Positions 8,421-16,983 of a stretch of 64,000 nt of DNA are shown here, piece after piece. The stretch comes from Lysobacter sp. cf310 (GTDB lineage: Bacteria > Pseudomonadota > Gammaproteobacteria > Xanthomonadales > Xanthomonadaceae). The notes under the pieces were generated by a model. The model saw only the letters and a list, made by a program, of their open reading frames with translations. It had not been told where the DNA came from and did no database searches. A program made the position numbers and the translations under genes. The stretch covers positions 493,215-557,214 of the forward strand of contig NZ_FOSS01000003.1 in assembly GCF_900114355.1 (NCBI RefSeq). Direction: 5' to 3'. Numbering within the stretch: the first letter of the stretch is position 1; every line of letters starts with the position of its first letter.

Positions 8421-9032
8421 ATGGACATAACCCGATGTCATCAGGCCGAGGTCCTCCCGGACCTCGACTTCCCCGGTCACGACAAGCTGGTCGCGGCCAT
8501 CGACGACGCCGTCAATGCCGGCGACGAACATGCGGTCACCTCGGCGCTGCGTAATACGCTGTGCCGGATGATCCGCGACCGCGACGTGCAACTGCCCGAT
8601 TGCGTGTTCGACGCCATCGACGACCACTACGCCCGCCGCGAGATCTACCGCAGCCCGCGCCTGGGCTACAGCGTGGTTGCCATGACCTGGGGCCCGGGCC
8701 AGGGCACGCCGGTGCACGACCACTGCGGCCTGTGGTGCGTGGAAGGCGTCTGGGACGGCGAGCTGGAAATCACCCAGTTCGAACTGTTGGAGCGCAACGG
8801 CGACAACTTCCGCTTCCGCGCCGCCGGCGGCATGCACGCCGGCCCCGGCAGCGCCGGCAGCCTGATCCCGCCGCACGAGTACCACACCATCCGCAACGCC
8901 AGCGGCGATCACGTCGCCGTCTCGCTGCACATCTACAAGGCGCCGATGGAAGCCTGCTCGATGTTCGTGCCGCGCGAAGGCGAATGGTTCCAGCGCGTCG
9001 ACAAGACCCTCAAGACCGACGAAGCGGCCTGA
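8421..9032 (+). CDS. Cysteine dioxygenase type I family protein
   Basis: This is a cupin thiol dioxygenase of 203 residues. The non-heme iron ligands are visible: H99 and H101 in PVHDHCG and H170 in VSLHIY. The family oxidises L-cysteine to cysteine sulfinate, but some bacterial members prefer 3-mercaptopropionate, and the substrate cannot be decided here. The start at 8421 gives a normal length, and a -10 box 6 bases upstream suggests a leaderless mRNA. It lies just after the O-succinyltransferase gene, so synthesis and oxidation of cysteine may be linked. Confidence 0.9.
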   Translation: MDITRCHQAEVLPDLDFPGHDKLVAAIDDAVNAGDEHAVTSALRNTLCRMIRDRDVQLPDCVFDAIDDHYARREIYRSPRLGYSVVAMTWGPGQGTPVHDHCGLWCVEGVWDGELEITQFELLERNGDNFRFRAAGGMHAGPGSAGSLIPPHEYHTIRNASGDHVAVSLHIYKAPMEACSMFVPREGEWFQRVDKTLKTDEAA

Positions 9033-9057
9033 TCGGCCGCACCGTAGCGCATGCCTC

Positions 9058-9130
9058 CTGTGGGAGCGACGTGAGTCGCGATTGAACTCCACACCACGCG
9101 CTGGTCCATCGCAGCGACGTCGTTCCCACA
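9058..9130. repeat. REP-like inverted pair
   Basis: A REP-type sequence, TGTGGGAGCGACGTGAGTCG (about 9058-9084), is followed by a degenerate inverted copy (about 9107-9130, reading TGTGGGAACGACGTCGCTGC on the minus strand). The same family occurs at 27606-27740, 31733-31902 and 46486-46580. The paired inverted layout is that of REPINs. No REP-associated tyrosine transposase gene is present in the window. Confidence 0.7.
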
Positions 9131-9259
9131 CGGACCACGTCGTTAGCCTGAACGCAGGCATTGATCGTTCCGAGGCCGACCTGGATTCGCGCGCTACCCG
9201 TGCCGCAGCGCGGGCCCGCACCTACAATCCCCTCTCCCGCCACAACAGACTAGCGCCCC

Positions 9260-9712
9260 ATGCTGACCGACCTGTTGCTAGCCGCCCTGCACCACCTGCT
9301 GGTGTTCGCCCTGATCGCCATGCTGGTCGCCGAATCGACCCTGCTGCGCGGCCCGCTCGACGCCGCCGCCCTCAACCGCGTGGCCCGCATCGACGCCGGC
9401 TACGGCGCCGCCGCCGGCCTGCTGCTGGTCGCGGGCCTGCTGCGCGTGTTCTACGGCGTCAAGGGCAGCGAGTTCTACCTGCACAACCCCTGGTTCCACG
9501 CCAAGCTCGGCGCCTACGTCCTGATCGGCCTGCTGTCGCTGCTGCCCACCCTGCGCTTCCTGCGCTGGCGCAAGGCCCTGAGCGCCAACCCGGCCTTCCT
9601 GCCCGAGGCCGCCGACGTCGCCCGCCAGCGCGGCGTGATCCGCTTCGAGCTGATCCTGATCGCCGCGATCCTGGTCCTGGCCGCCGCGATGGCGCGCTAC
9701 GGCGGCTTCTGA
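9260..9712 (+). CDS. DUF2214 family membrane protein
   Basis: This is an integral membrane protein of 150 residues with four hydrophobic segments (about 5-25, 50-70, 82-102 and 128-147). It resembles the DUF2214 family, whose function is unknown. Conserved-looking charged residues sit in the loops (ARIDAGYGAAAG and VFYGVKGSEFYL). It is monocistronic, between a REP pair and tRNA-Leu. The ATG at 9260 gives a typical length. Confidence 0.8.
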   Translation: MLTDLLLAALHHLLVFALIAMLVAESTLLRGPLDAAALNRVARIDAGYGAAAGLLLVAGLLRVFYGVKGSEFYLHNPWFHAKLGAYVLIGLLSLLPTLRFLRWRKALSANPAFLPEAADVARQRGVIRFELILIAAILVLAAAMARYGGF

Positions 9713-9757
9713 GCGTAGCCGCCCCAGAACAGGCAGACCACAAGCGCCGACCTCGGC

Positions 9758-9763
9758 TATACT
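9758..9763 (+). promoter_or_regulatory. -10 box of the tRNA-Leu promoter
   Basis: TATACT at 9758-9763 lies 11 bases upstream of the mature 5' end of the tRNA at 9775, which allows a short 5' leader. No good -35 hexamer is found 16-18 bases upstream. Confidence 0.5.
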
Positions 9764-9774
9764 GCGCGCCCGCT

Positions 9775-9861
9775 GCCGGAGTGGCGGAATCGGTAGACGC
9801 AGCGGACTCAAAATCCGCCGCCCTTAAAAGCGTGTGGGTTCGAGTCCCACCTCCGGCACCA
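9775..9861 (+). tRNA. tRNA-Leu(CAA)
   Basis: The molecule is 87 nt including an encoded CCA end. The acceptor arms GCCGGAG and CTCCGGC pair perfectly. The anticodon stem GCGGA/TCCGC encloses the loop CTCAAAA, giving anticodon CAA at 9809-9811, which reads UUG. A long class II variable arm follows, and the T arm GTGGG TTCGAGT CCCAC is intact. Confidence 0.97.
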
Positions 9862-9867
9862 AAGAAA

Positions 9868-9887
9868 AAGCCCGCCGAAGCGGGCTT
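9868..9887 (+). terminator. Rho-independent terminator after tRNA-Leu
   Basis: A perfect 8-bp stem, AAGCCCGC / GCGGGCTT with loop CGAA, lies 6 bases after the tRNA and is followed by TCTTCGTG. It may also end transcripts arriving from the minus strand, since the stem is preceded by an A-run. Confidence 0.85.
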
Positions 9888-9929
9888 CTTCGTGTCTGCG
9901 GCCTCGCTAGGCGCCGCGACGCTCTCGCC

Positions 9930-11747
9930 TCACAACTGCTCGGCGATCTCCCGCGCCATCTCCTCGAACAGCCCCAGGTTGCCCCAGCGGTTGGCGACCA
10001 CGGCGACGTGCACGCCGCTCAGGTCCTTGCCCTTCGGGCTGATGTAACCGGCCGGGAACATCACCACGTAGGCCATGCCGCCGTCGGCGCCGCCGTTGTG
10101 TTCCAGGCTGCCGTCGCCCGGCGCGCCCCAGCCCATGCGGTCCATGTCGGCGTCGCTGTACTTGCCGTCGAGCTTGGCGGTGAGCACGGTCAGGGCGCGC
10201 GCGGTGCCGCGGTAGCCGCCGGCGGCCAGGCCGGTGGTCGAGGCCACGTACGGGCCGGGCACGGGCACGCCGCCCTCGAGGATGTGGTTGGCCGAATCGC
10301 GCGAATCCGGGCTGGCGGCCTGCGGTTCGATGTCGTCACCCACGCCGGCCGGCAGCAGGTAATTGTTGTAGACGTAGTTGCGATAGGTCTGACCGGACAT
10401 CTTCTCGATCAGCAGCGTCCACAGGCCGAAGCCGTGGTTGGAGTACTGCGCGTTGCCGCCCGGCGTGCGCAGCAGCGGGCGCGTGCGCAGGAAGTGCCGG
10501 TGGATCTGGGTGTAGCTCAGATTGGCTTCGGCGGTGCCGAACAGCTCGGCGGCGCCGGGGCCGTCGCCGCTGCGGGTGAAGCCGGCGCGGTGATCGAGCA
10601 GGTTCTGCAGGGTGATCGTCGAGTACAGGTTGACCCAGTTGGGGCCGGCGAGCCCGGCCGGCAGGGTGTAGGCGTAGGGCGCGATGTACTTGTCCAGATC
10701 GTGGCTCATGCCCGAGCTGGCCTGGCCGTTGCCGAACCAGGTGTAGACGTGGTCGTTGGAGGCGATCGCCATGCCGCGGATGTCGTAGCTGGAGCCGCTG
10801 GCCTGCGCGGGCCAGCTGTAGGGCTTGACGCCCTTGGAGTAGTAATCGAAGTCCATCGAATAGCCTTCGCTGTACGTGCCGTCCTGGTACCAGACGTAGA
10901 CATGGTTGTTGGACTTGGCGATGGCGATGCCGACGATGTCGTAGGCGGTCTTGCCGGCCGGCAGCTTGACGGTGTCGGTGGTCTGCGCGCTGTGCGCATC
11001 GAGGTCGCTCGCGGTGCCGATCGAACGGGTGATCGCCGGCGTGTCGGTCTGGGTGGTGCGGGCGGCGTGATACCAGGTATAGACCTCGCCGTTGGCGGCG
11101 ATGCCCATGCCGAGAATATCGATGGGCTGGCGGCCCGGCGGCAGCGTATAGGGCAGCGGCGGGTTGTACTGGTCGAGGTCGTTGGTGGCGCCCTCGCTGA
11201 AGGTGAGGTCGTTGTACCAGGTGAAGGTGTGGTCGTTCTGGCCGATGTCCATCTCGATGATCGGCGTATGACGGTTCGCGCCGCGCAGGATGTCGTTGGC
11301 GAAATCGTTGCCGAACACGCCGTTGCCGCCGTACAGGGTCTTGGTGGCCGGGTTGATGCCCTTGGCCTGCATCAGCTGGAAGCCGGCCGGGCCGGTGATC
11401 GCGGCCTTGGTGACGCTGCCGATGCGCGAACGGGTATCGGCGGTCATCAGCTGCTTGGTCTGGGTATTGGCATAGCCGTAGCCCTTGTTGAACAGCAGCG
11501 CGCCGTTGCGGGTGACCGCCACGGTGACGCCCGGCAACTTGTCTTCCTGCATCTGCGCCCAGACCAAGGGGTCGATCTTCATTTCCAAGGGGCTGAACTG
11601 CTTGGGCGGATTCACATCCGGATCGTTGGGATTGGGCATTTCACAGGTCTGGCATTGCAGGGCGAACGCGGGCGCGACGACGGCACCGGCCAAAACCAGG
11701 GTGGAAGCGGCAAGAATCAAGGAACGGGACACGGCTTTGCTGCGCAT
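9930..11747 (-). CDS. Secreted beta-lactamase-fold serine hydrolase with an inserted repeat domain
   Basis: This protein has 605 residues. A signal peptide (about 1-29) is followed by a class C beta-lactamase / esterase-type fold. The nucleophile motif SVTK is at 111-114, the YSN motif at 435-437, and HNGG at 550-553 occupies the place of the KTG box. Between the SxxK helix and the conserved ITLQNLLDHRAGF helix (about 378-390) lies an insertion of about 200 residues (157-365). It holds four repeats of about 50 residues patterned on YDIxGMAIAxNxHVYxWY and DLDxYxxPxxYTLPAG, which suggests beta-propeller blades. Substrate unknown; cell wall peptide or ester hydrolysis are possibilities. It is transcribed alone, converging on tRNA-Leu. 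Confidence 0.85.
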   Translation of the reverse strand: MRSKAVSRSLILAASTLVLAGAVVAPAFALQCQTCEMPNPNDPDVNPPKQFSPLEMKIDPLVWAQMQEDKLPGVTVAVTRNGALLFNKGYGYANTQTKQLMTADTRSRIGSVTKAAITGPAGFQLMQAKGINPATKTLYGGNGVFGNDFANDILRGANRHTPIIEMDIGQNDHTFTWYNDLTFSEGATNDLDQYNPPLPYTLPPGRQPIDILGMGIAANGEVYTWYHAARTTQTDTPAITRSIGTASDLDAHSAQTTDTVKLPAGKTAYDIVGIAIAKSNNHVYVWYQDGTYSEGYSMDFDYYSKGVKPYSWPAQASGSSYDIRGMAIASNDHVYTWFGNGQASSGMSHDLDKYIAPYAYTLPAGLAGPNWVNLYSTITLQNLLDHRAGFTRSGDGPGAAELFGTAEANLSYTQIHRHFLRTRPLLRTPGGNAQYSNHGFGLWTLLIEKMSGQTYRNYVYNNYLLPAGVGDDIEPQAASPDSRDSANHILEGGVPVPGPYVASTTGLAAGGYRGTARALTVLTAKLDGKYSDADMDRMGWGAPGDGSLEHNGGADGGMAYVVMFPAGYISPKGKDLSGVHVAVVANRWGNLGLFEEMAREIAEQL

Positions 11748-12094
11748 TGGGTAATGCTCCTGAGCGAATGGGGTTGTCGGCGCATGCAGGCCCTCTCGCG
11801 CGGCGGGACGCCGCGGCGACTACAGGGATTCCACTAGGGGAAGGCGCAAGAAAAACGCGCTACATGCTGGTAAGGACGGAGGCCCGTTGTTGCTTTCAGC
11901 ACCGATGGGTGCTCACCGAAACGGGCCCGAACTCCGTCTCGCACAGTACAAACGCAGGGGCGATCGAAAACCGGACAGAGTTCTTCATCCGGATCGCAGG
12001 GGCAGGCGCCACGGCATAGGCGCGGTCGCCTCCGGCCCGGCTTACTGGACGTTAGAGCCGAATGCGGCGCTCCCGCCTCGACACCGGACCGGGT
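11748..12094. other. Intergenic region with a nested hairpin
   Basis: This stretch of 347 bases contains no supported gene. The only clear structure is a nested inverted repeat: outer arms GGCCCGTT (11881-11888) and AACGGGCC (11920-11927), inner arms AGCACC (11898-11903) and GGTGCT (11908-11913). On the minus strand it would lie in the upstream region or leader of the serine hydrolase gene, about 135 bases from its start. Confidence 0.5.
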
Positions 12095-12439
12095 TCACAT
12101 CATCGCTCGATTGAAATACGTCGCCCGCTCGAACTCGGCCACGTTCGCGGCGATGCGGGGCAGCAATGGAAACATCTGCGCCAGCGCGCCGACGATGGCC
12201 TGCGACAAGGCAGCGCGCTGCTCGACGCTGCGCCCCTGCATGATCCAGGCGAAGACGTGGATGAAATCCTCGCGTCCGCCGCCGACGGCATAGGTCGCGA
12301 AGGGATGGGTGCGGATCTTGATGTCCGATTCCTCGAACAGGCCCGAAGCAGTCGCCGCCCGGTGCAGGCGGGCGATGATCGACTCCTCATCGTGAATCCG
12401 TAGCAGCTCCTGAGAACAGTCGACTACGAAGTGCGGCAT
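12095..12439 (-). CDS. 5-carboxymethyl-2-hydroxymuconate isomerase-like tautomerase
   Basis: This small protein of 114 residues belongs to the tautomerase superfamily. The ATG at 12439 puts proline at position 2 (MPHFVV), the catalytic N-terminal base after Met removal. A GGAG sequence lies upstream at the right distance. The best match is the 5-carboxymethyl-2-hydroxymuconate delta-isomerase family of homoprotocatechuate breakdown. No other genes of that pathway are nearby, so the true substrate is open. It is co-oriented with the lipocalin-like gene 65 bases upstream, and the two are probably one transcript. Confidence 0.8.
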   Translation of the reverse strand: MPHFVVDCSQELLRIHDEESIIARLHRAATASGLFEESDIKIRTHPFATYAVGGGREDFIHVFAWIMQGRSVEQRAALSQAIVGALAQMFPLLPRIAANVAEFERATYFNRAMM

Positions 12440-12504
12440 GGTGGCTCCATCGGTTGATGCGGGGATCGGGAATGCGATCGCACCGGAACGAAGTGCAGGA
12501 GGCT

Positions 12505-12999
12505 TCAATCGAGCCTGCGCCACACGGAAATCGGGATGCTGCCGTCCGCCCGGGGCGGCACCTGATAACGCAGCTCGGCGCCGTCGAACCGGTACTGGCG
12601 CTTCTGGACCGTGCCTTCCCAGTTGGGAAAGGACGAACCCTCGATCGAGAACACCAGCACCCCTGCCCCAGGCTCGATCGTCATCGTCCCGTAGTGGGTA
12701 CTGCTGCCCATGACCGCGGACCGGAACTCGTCGACGCTGCCGTCGGCCTTGCTGTCGCTTGCGAAACGCAAGCGTTCGGATTTGAAGATCTGCAGCGAAT
12801 ACCGCCCCCTGCCATCGACCACGAGCCTGCCTTTCGGGCTATCGCCGTAGTCGCGCACCGTCTCGCCGTCGGGCAGGACCTTGTCCGCGGCGATCAGGGT
12901 CCAGGTGCCTTGCAGCGGGAACGCGGGCGTCGGCACTTGCGCGTCGCGCGCGGCCAGCCCCGTCAGCATCGCGACCAATGCGCCGGTCAGTGTTTTCAT
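12505..12999 (-). CDS. Lipocalin-like domain secreted protein
   Basis: This protein has 164 residues with a short signal peptide (about 1-20) and a single beta-rich domain. It begins with the QGTWTLIAADK segment and includes PKGRLVVDGRGRYSLQIF, both typical of the lipocalin-like family that binds small hydrophobic ligands. A role in the periplasm is inferred. It is divergent from a LysR-type regulator gene (13106), which probably controls it together with the tautomerase gene. Confidence 0.75.
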   Translation of the reverse strand: MKTLTGALVAMLTGLAARDAQVPTPAFPLQGTWTLIAADKVLPDGETVRDYGDSPKGRLVVDGRGRYSLQIFKSERLRFASDSKADGSVDEFRSAVMGSSTHYGTMTIEPGAGVLVFSIEGSSFPNWEGTVQKRQYRFDGAELRYQVPPRADGSIPISVWRRLD

Positions 13000-13105
13000 C
13001 GCGGTGAGTCCTCAGGCGGGATCGTGGGCCCATCCTAGGTCGCTTGATAGATATGAAAAATACATTTACAAAGATACCTGTCATTTGAAAAACGAATCTA
13101 CCCGA
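13000..13105. promoter_or_regulatory. AT-rich divergent control region (LysR target)
   Basis: This 106-base region separates the lipocalin-like gene (-) from the LysR gene (+). Bases about 13040-13105 are markedly AT-rich compared with the surroundings, with runs such as GATAGATATGAAAAATACAT and TTTGAAAAACG. This is the usual place for a LysR operator and overlapping divergent promoters. No single T-N11-A box stands out with certainty. Confidence 0.5.
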
Positions 13106-13945
13106 ATGAAGGCGATGGACGTGGACGCGGTCAGGGCTTTCCTGCTGGCGGCCGACCTGCACAGCTTCACCCGCGCCGCCGAGGTGCTGGGCACCACCCA
13201 GTCCGCCGTCAGCATCAAGCTGCGGCGTCTGGAAGAGCAGCTCGGCCGCCGCTTGCTGGAACGCACGCCGCGGCTGGTGCGCCTGTCGGCCGAAGGACTG
13301 GCCTTTCTGGGCGTGGCGCGCGAACTGGTGTCGTCGCACGACCGCGCGGCCACCGCCTTCGAGACCGAACAGCGCCGATTGGCGATCGGCATCAACCAGC
13401 AACTGGTCGGCAGCCAACTGCCGTCGCTGTTGCGACAGATGCGCCATCACGATCCGCACCTGCTGGTGGAAATGCGCATCGCCGGTACAAACGAACTCAT
13501 GCAGGGCCTGGACCAGGGCGAGCTCGACGCCGCGCTGGTACTGCGCCCCGAAGATCGCGGCAAGCGCGGCAAGGCAGCGTTCGCGGAGTCCTTTTCGTGG
13601 TTCGCGACGGCCGGCTGGGAACCGCGCGCCGGGCAGCCATTGCCGCTGGCGACGCAAGGCGAGTCCTGCCGGGTCCGCATCGAGGCGGTGCGCGCGCTCG
13701 ACCGCGCCGGTATCGAATGGCGCGAAGTCTTCGTAGGCCGGGGCGCCGCGATCCTCGGTGCCGCCGCCGTCGCCGGCCTCGCGGTGGCGGTACTGGCGCG
13801 GCGCGCGGCGCCGCCGGGCACGGTCGACGTCGGCGCGCTGCTGTCGCTGCCGCCGATCCGCCCGCAAGACGTGATGCTCTACAGCAATCTCAGTGACCGG
13901 CGGACACGCGACGCCTTGCGCATCCTTACGCTGGCATTCCAGTGA
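13106..13945 (+). CDS. LysR-type transcriptional regulator
   Basis: This protein has 279 residues. The N-terminal winged helix-turn-helix (about 5-63) reads FTRAAEVLGTTQSAVS then IKLRRLEEQLGRRLLER, the canonical LysR pattern. A periplasmic-binding-protein-like effector domain follows (about 90-275). The ATG at 13106 is one of two close in-frame starts (the other is at 13115). It is divergent from the lipocalin-like and tautomerase genes, its likely targets. Effector unknown. Confidence 0.9.
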   Translation: MKAMDVDAVRAFLLAADLHSFTRAAEVLGTTQSAVSIKLRRLEEQLGRRLLERTPRLVRLSAEGLAFLGVARELVSSHDRAATAFETEQRRLAIGINQQLVGSQLPSLLRQMRHHDPHLLVEMRIAGTNELMQGLDQGELDAALVLRPEDRGKRGKAAFAESFSWFATAGWEPRAGQPLPLATQGESCRVRIEAVRALDRAGIEWREVFVGRGAAILGAAAVAGLAVAVLARRAAPPGTVDVGALLSLPPIRPQDVMLYSNLSDRRTRDALRILTLAFQ

Positions 13946-14285
13946 AAGGTCGCGATCCGCCGAAGAAGCCATCCCTGCGCCAGGCATCCGCCCTCTGAAA
14001 GCAGACAGGCAGGAACGCTGGCTCCGACGCCAGCAGACCGGGCCTGATTCTTTTCACCGCCTGGACGATGCCACCCGGGCGCCGGTTCGAGTTCCATCTC
14101 CTGGGTCGGCAGGTCTGGGGAGGGTCACGGCACAGACCTCCTGTTTTTGGCCGCCGATGCAATGCGAGGCAGCGCCGATCAGGCGCCGGCAGCCTCCCGG
14201 TACTCATACGGCCAGCGGACACCGCAATCGCGTCAGCGTTGTAAGATGCCGTCCCGGCTCGACACTCGAAGGCAAGGCCTGAAGC
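13946..14285. other. Intergenic region before the TylF-like gene
   Basis: This stretch of 340 bases has no supported gene. A possible -10 box TAAGAT is at 14242-14247, about 40 bases before the ATG at 14286; a matching -35 is not clear. No terminator for the LysR gene with a T-run is visible. Confidence 0.4.
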
Positions 14286-15050
14286 ATGGAAAAGAGCATT
14301 TTCGACGCATCTTCCTACCCGATCCAGGTATCGAACGGCCGGGACATCGGCGCGGGCCACACGCGCGGTTGCTGGCTGGAGTTTTCCGAACTGGCGACCA
14401 AGGGACTGGGCGACGACCCTATCTTCCAGGAAGCCCTGGGTGCCGCCGCCGCGCGCGGGAGCCTGGTCTCCACCAACAAGCTGGCCAACCTGTATCTGAT
14501 CCTGCGCTACGCCATGCCCGACCCGCAGGCGCACATCTTCGAGTTCGGCAGCTATATGGGCGGCTCGGCGGTGTTCATGGCCACCGCGCTGAAACGGTTG
14601 AAGCGAGAATCGCGGGTGTTCGCGTTCGACACCTACGAAGGCATGCCCGAAACCGATCCGGTCCGCGACCTGCACCGTAAGGGCGATTTCGCCGACACCA
14701 AGTTCGACGGCCTGCTGAGCTACATCCGCGACAACGATCTGCAAACGCATCTGTCGCTGGTCAAGGGCCGCTTCGACGAAACCCTGCCGGGCGTGCTCGC
14801 CGAGCAGAGCCAGGGCCCGGGCCTGCTGCACGTGGACTGCGACATTTACGAACCGATCAAGTACGTGATCCGCGCCTGCCTGCCGCACCTGGGCCCGGGC
14901 AGTCACATCGTGTTCGACGATCCGCTGCACGGCTCCTGCCTGGGCGCGTTCGACGCGGTGCAGGAGTTGCTGATCCGCGAGTTGAACCTGACTGCGGAAC
15001 AAGCGTATCCGCATCTGGTGTTCCGTTACCCGAGCCTGCCGGACGCCTGA
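14286..15050 (+). CDS. TylF/MycF-type SAM-dependent O-methyltransferase
   Basis: This protein has 254 residues and a class I methyltransferase fold. The SAM-binding segment is FEFGSYMGGS (85-94). DTYEGMPE (115-122) is typical of TylF/MycF/NovP macrolide- and aminocoumarin-sugar methyltransferases. The divalent metal ligands are plausible at D184/D186 (VDCDIYEP) and D211/D212 (FDDP). The family usually methylates sugar hydroxyls. No glycosyltransferase or antibiotic cluster adjoins it, so the substrate is unknown. It stands alone before a DUF1800/DUF1501 pair. Confidence 0.82.
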   Translation: MEKSIFDASSYPIQVSNGRDIGAGHTRGCWLEFSELATKGLGDDPIFQEALGAAAARGSLVSTNKLANLYLILRYAMPDPQAHIFEFGSYMGGSAVFMATALKRLKRESRVFAFDTYEGMPETDPVRDLHRKGDFADTKFDGLLSYIRDNDLQTHLSLVKGRFDETLPGVLAEQSQGPGLLHVDCDIYEPIKYVIRACLPHLGPGSHIVFDDPLHGSCLGAFDAVQELLIRELNLTAEQAYPHLVFRYPSLPDA

Positions 15051-15155
15051 GCCGAGCGCGCACGATTGGCATCATTTATGTGACTCCATTCGCGTTCCCC
15101 CGTCATACCTAGCCCGGATACTTCTGGACAAAGGGGACGTCCCAGGGAATCCGTC

Positions 15156-16973
15156 ATGAATCGCAAAGCCAGGCGCGAACGGGCGTTGGCGCAGTCGCAC
15201 CTGTTCCGTCGTTACGGAAAAGGGCGCTGGATCCGACCGCAGCGTTTCGAGAACTCGGCGCGCGCGCAGGAACTGCAGGAAGCCGCGCTCGCCGCGGCGC
15301 AACCGATCGAGCCGGTCTGGAGCGGCGACACGCCGCAGATGGCCGGCGGGCCGACCCAGTCGCGCGATTCGCAACCGCAACTGCTCACCCTCGCCCGCCC
15401 CAGCCTGGCGATCCGCGCGCTCAACAACTTGAGCTACGGCGTCACGCCGAGCTCGCTGGCCGAGTTCAACGGCCTGGGCTCCAACGACGCCCAGCGCCTG
15501 CAGAACTACATCGACTGGCAGCTGGACTGGACCGCGATCGACGACAGCGCGGTCGACGCGCGCCTGAACGCGGCCGGTTACACCACACTGGGCAAGTCGC
15601 TGACCCAGCTGTGGGCCGAGCATGTCGTGCCCGACCCCGCCTACGACGTGCGCATGCGCCCGGCCTGGGAAATCCAGCGCGCGGCCTTCGTGCGCGCCAC
15701 CTATTCGAAGCGGCAGCTGCGCGAGGTGATGGTCAACTTCTGGCACGACCACTTCAACGTCACCGCCAACGACTTCACCTCCGGCCCGGTGTACGTGCAC
15801 TACGACCGCGACGTGCTGCGCAAGTCGGCGTTCGGCAATTTCCGGGTGATGCTGGAGGACGTGGCCTGCAGCCCGTCGATGCTGTTCTACCTCGACAACG
15901 TCTCCAACAGCCGTTCCGGCCCGAACGAGAACTGGGCGCGCGAATTGCTGGAGCTGCACACCCTGGGCGCCGGCCGCTATCTGGGCTTCACCGATCCCTT
16001 CATGGTGCCGCCGGATCCGGAGGACGCCGCCTATCCGTCGGGCTACACCGACATCGACGTCTACGAGACGGCGTCGGCGTTCACCGGCTGGAGCCTGAAG
16101 AACGCGCACTGGCAGTACCCGACCGAGAACGACGGCAGCTTCGTCTATCGCCAGGCCTGGCACGACGCCGGCCCGAAGTTCGTGCTCGGACGCCTGCTCA
16201 ATCCCGAACAGCCGGCGATGAAGGACGGGCGCGACGTGCTCGACCGCCTGGCCAGCCATCCCGGCGTCGCACGCTTCATCTGCAGCAAGCTGGTGCGGCG
16301 CTTCGTCAACGACACCCCGCCGCCGTCTCTGGTCGCCTCGGCCGCGGCGGTGTTCCGTCAGCAGTGGCAGAGCCCGAATCAGATCGAGCACGTGCTGCGC
16401 CACATCCTCAACTCCAGCGCTTTCAGCAATGCCTGGGGCCAGAAGAACCGGCGCCCGTTCGAGGCCATCGTCGCGGCGATGCGCGCGGCCGGCAGCGACT
16501 GGACCTTGCGCCCCGCGCACAGCAAGTCCGAGGATTTCCTCTACCGCTTCGGGTTCACCGGCCACGCGCCTTACGACTGGCCGGCACCCAACGGCTATCC
16601 CGACACCGGCCTGGCCTGGTCTGGCGCGAGCACCTACGCCACCACCTGGAAGATGCTCAACTGGCTGACCGAAACCAGCGAGGCCAGCGTGCCGCTGCTG
16701 CCGGTGCTGCAGCTCAGCCGCAGCGAAGTCGCCAGCTGGACCGCGCCCAACCTGGTCGACTACTGGTGCCGGCGTCTGCTCGGCTATCTGCCGGACGCCG
16801 CGCGGCGCCAGACCCTGATCGCGTTCATGGCCCAGAACGGCGACCCCGCCAGCTACGTCATCACCGATACCGACACCTGGTCCGGCACCGACCTCAAGCG
16901 CCACTACAACCAGCAACGCCTGCGCAGCATGGTGTCGCTGGTGTTGATGACGCCCGAATTCCTGAGCCGCTGA
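15156..16973 (+). CDS. DUF1800 domain protein
   Basis: This protein has 605 residues. Most of its length (about 80-590) matches the DUF1800 family by features such as FWHDHFNVTAND, NENWARELLELHTLG and ASAFTGWSL. Function is not established. The N-terminus is Arg-rich with no clear signal peptide. It is 10 bases upstream of a DUF1501 protein, the usual partner, and the two are probably co-transcribed and act together, perhaps in the envelope because DUF1501 proteins carry Tat signals. Confidence 0.88.
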   Translation: MNRKARRERALAQSHLFRRYGKGRWIRPQRFENSARAQELQEAALAAAQPIEPVWSGDTPQMAGGPTQSRDSQPQLLTLARPSLAIRALNNLSYGVTPSSLAEFNGLGSNDAQRLQNYIDWQLDWTAIDDSAVDARLNAAGYTTLGKSLTQLWAEHVVPDPAYDVRMRPAWEIQRAAFVRATYSKRQLREVMVNFWHDHFNVTANDFTSGPVYVHYDRDVLRKSAFGNFRVMLEDVACSPSMLFYLDNVSNSRSGPNENWARELLELHTLGAGRYLGFTDPFMVPPDPEDAAYPSGYTDIDVYETASAFTGWSLKNAHWQYPTENDGSFVYRQAWHDAGPKFVLGRLLNPEQPAMKDGRDVLDRLASHPGVARFICSKLVRRFVNDTPPPSLVASAAAVFRQQWQSPNQIEHVLRHILNSSAFSNAWGQKNRRPFEAIVAAMRAAGSDWTLRPAHSKSEDFLYRFGFTGHAPYDWPAPNGYPDTGLAWSGASTYATTWKMLNWLTETSEASVPLLPVLQLSRSEVASWTAPNLVDYWCRRLLGYLPDAARRQTLIAFMAQNGDPASYVITDTDTWSGTDLKRHYNQQRLRSMVSLVLMTPEFLSR

Positions 16974-16983
16974 GGAGCACGCC

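Noticed and set aside
14286-15050. Antibiotic biosynthesis cluster implied by a TylF-like methyltransferase
   Set aside because: No polyketide, glycosyltransferase, sugar or resistance genes are adjacent; a single methyltransferase does not make a cluster.
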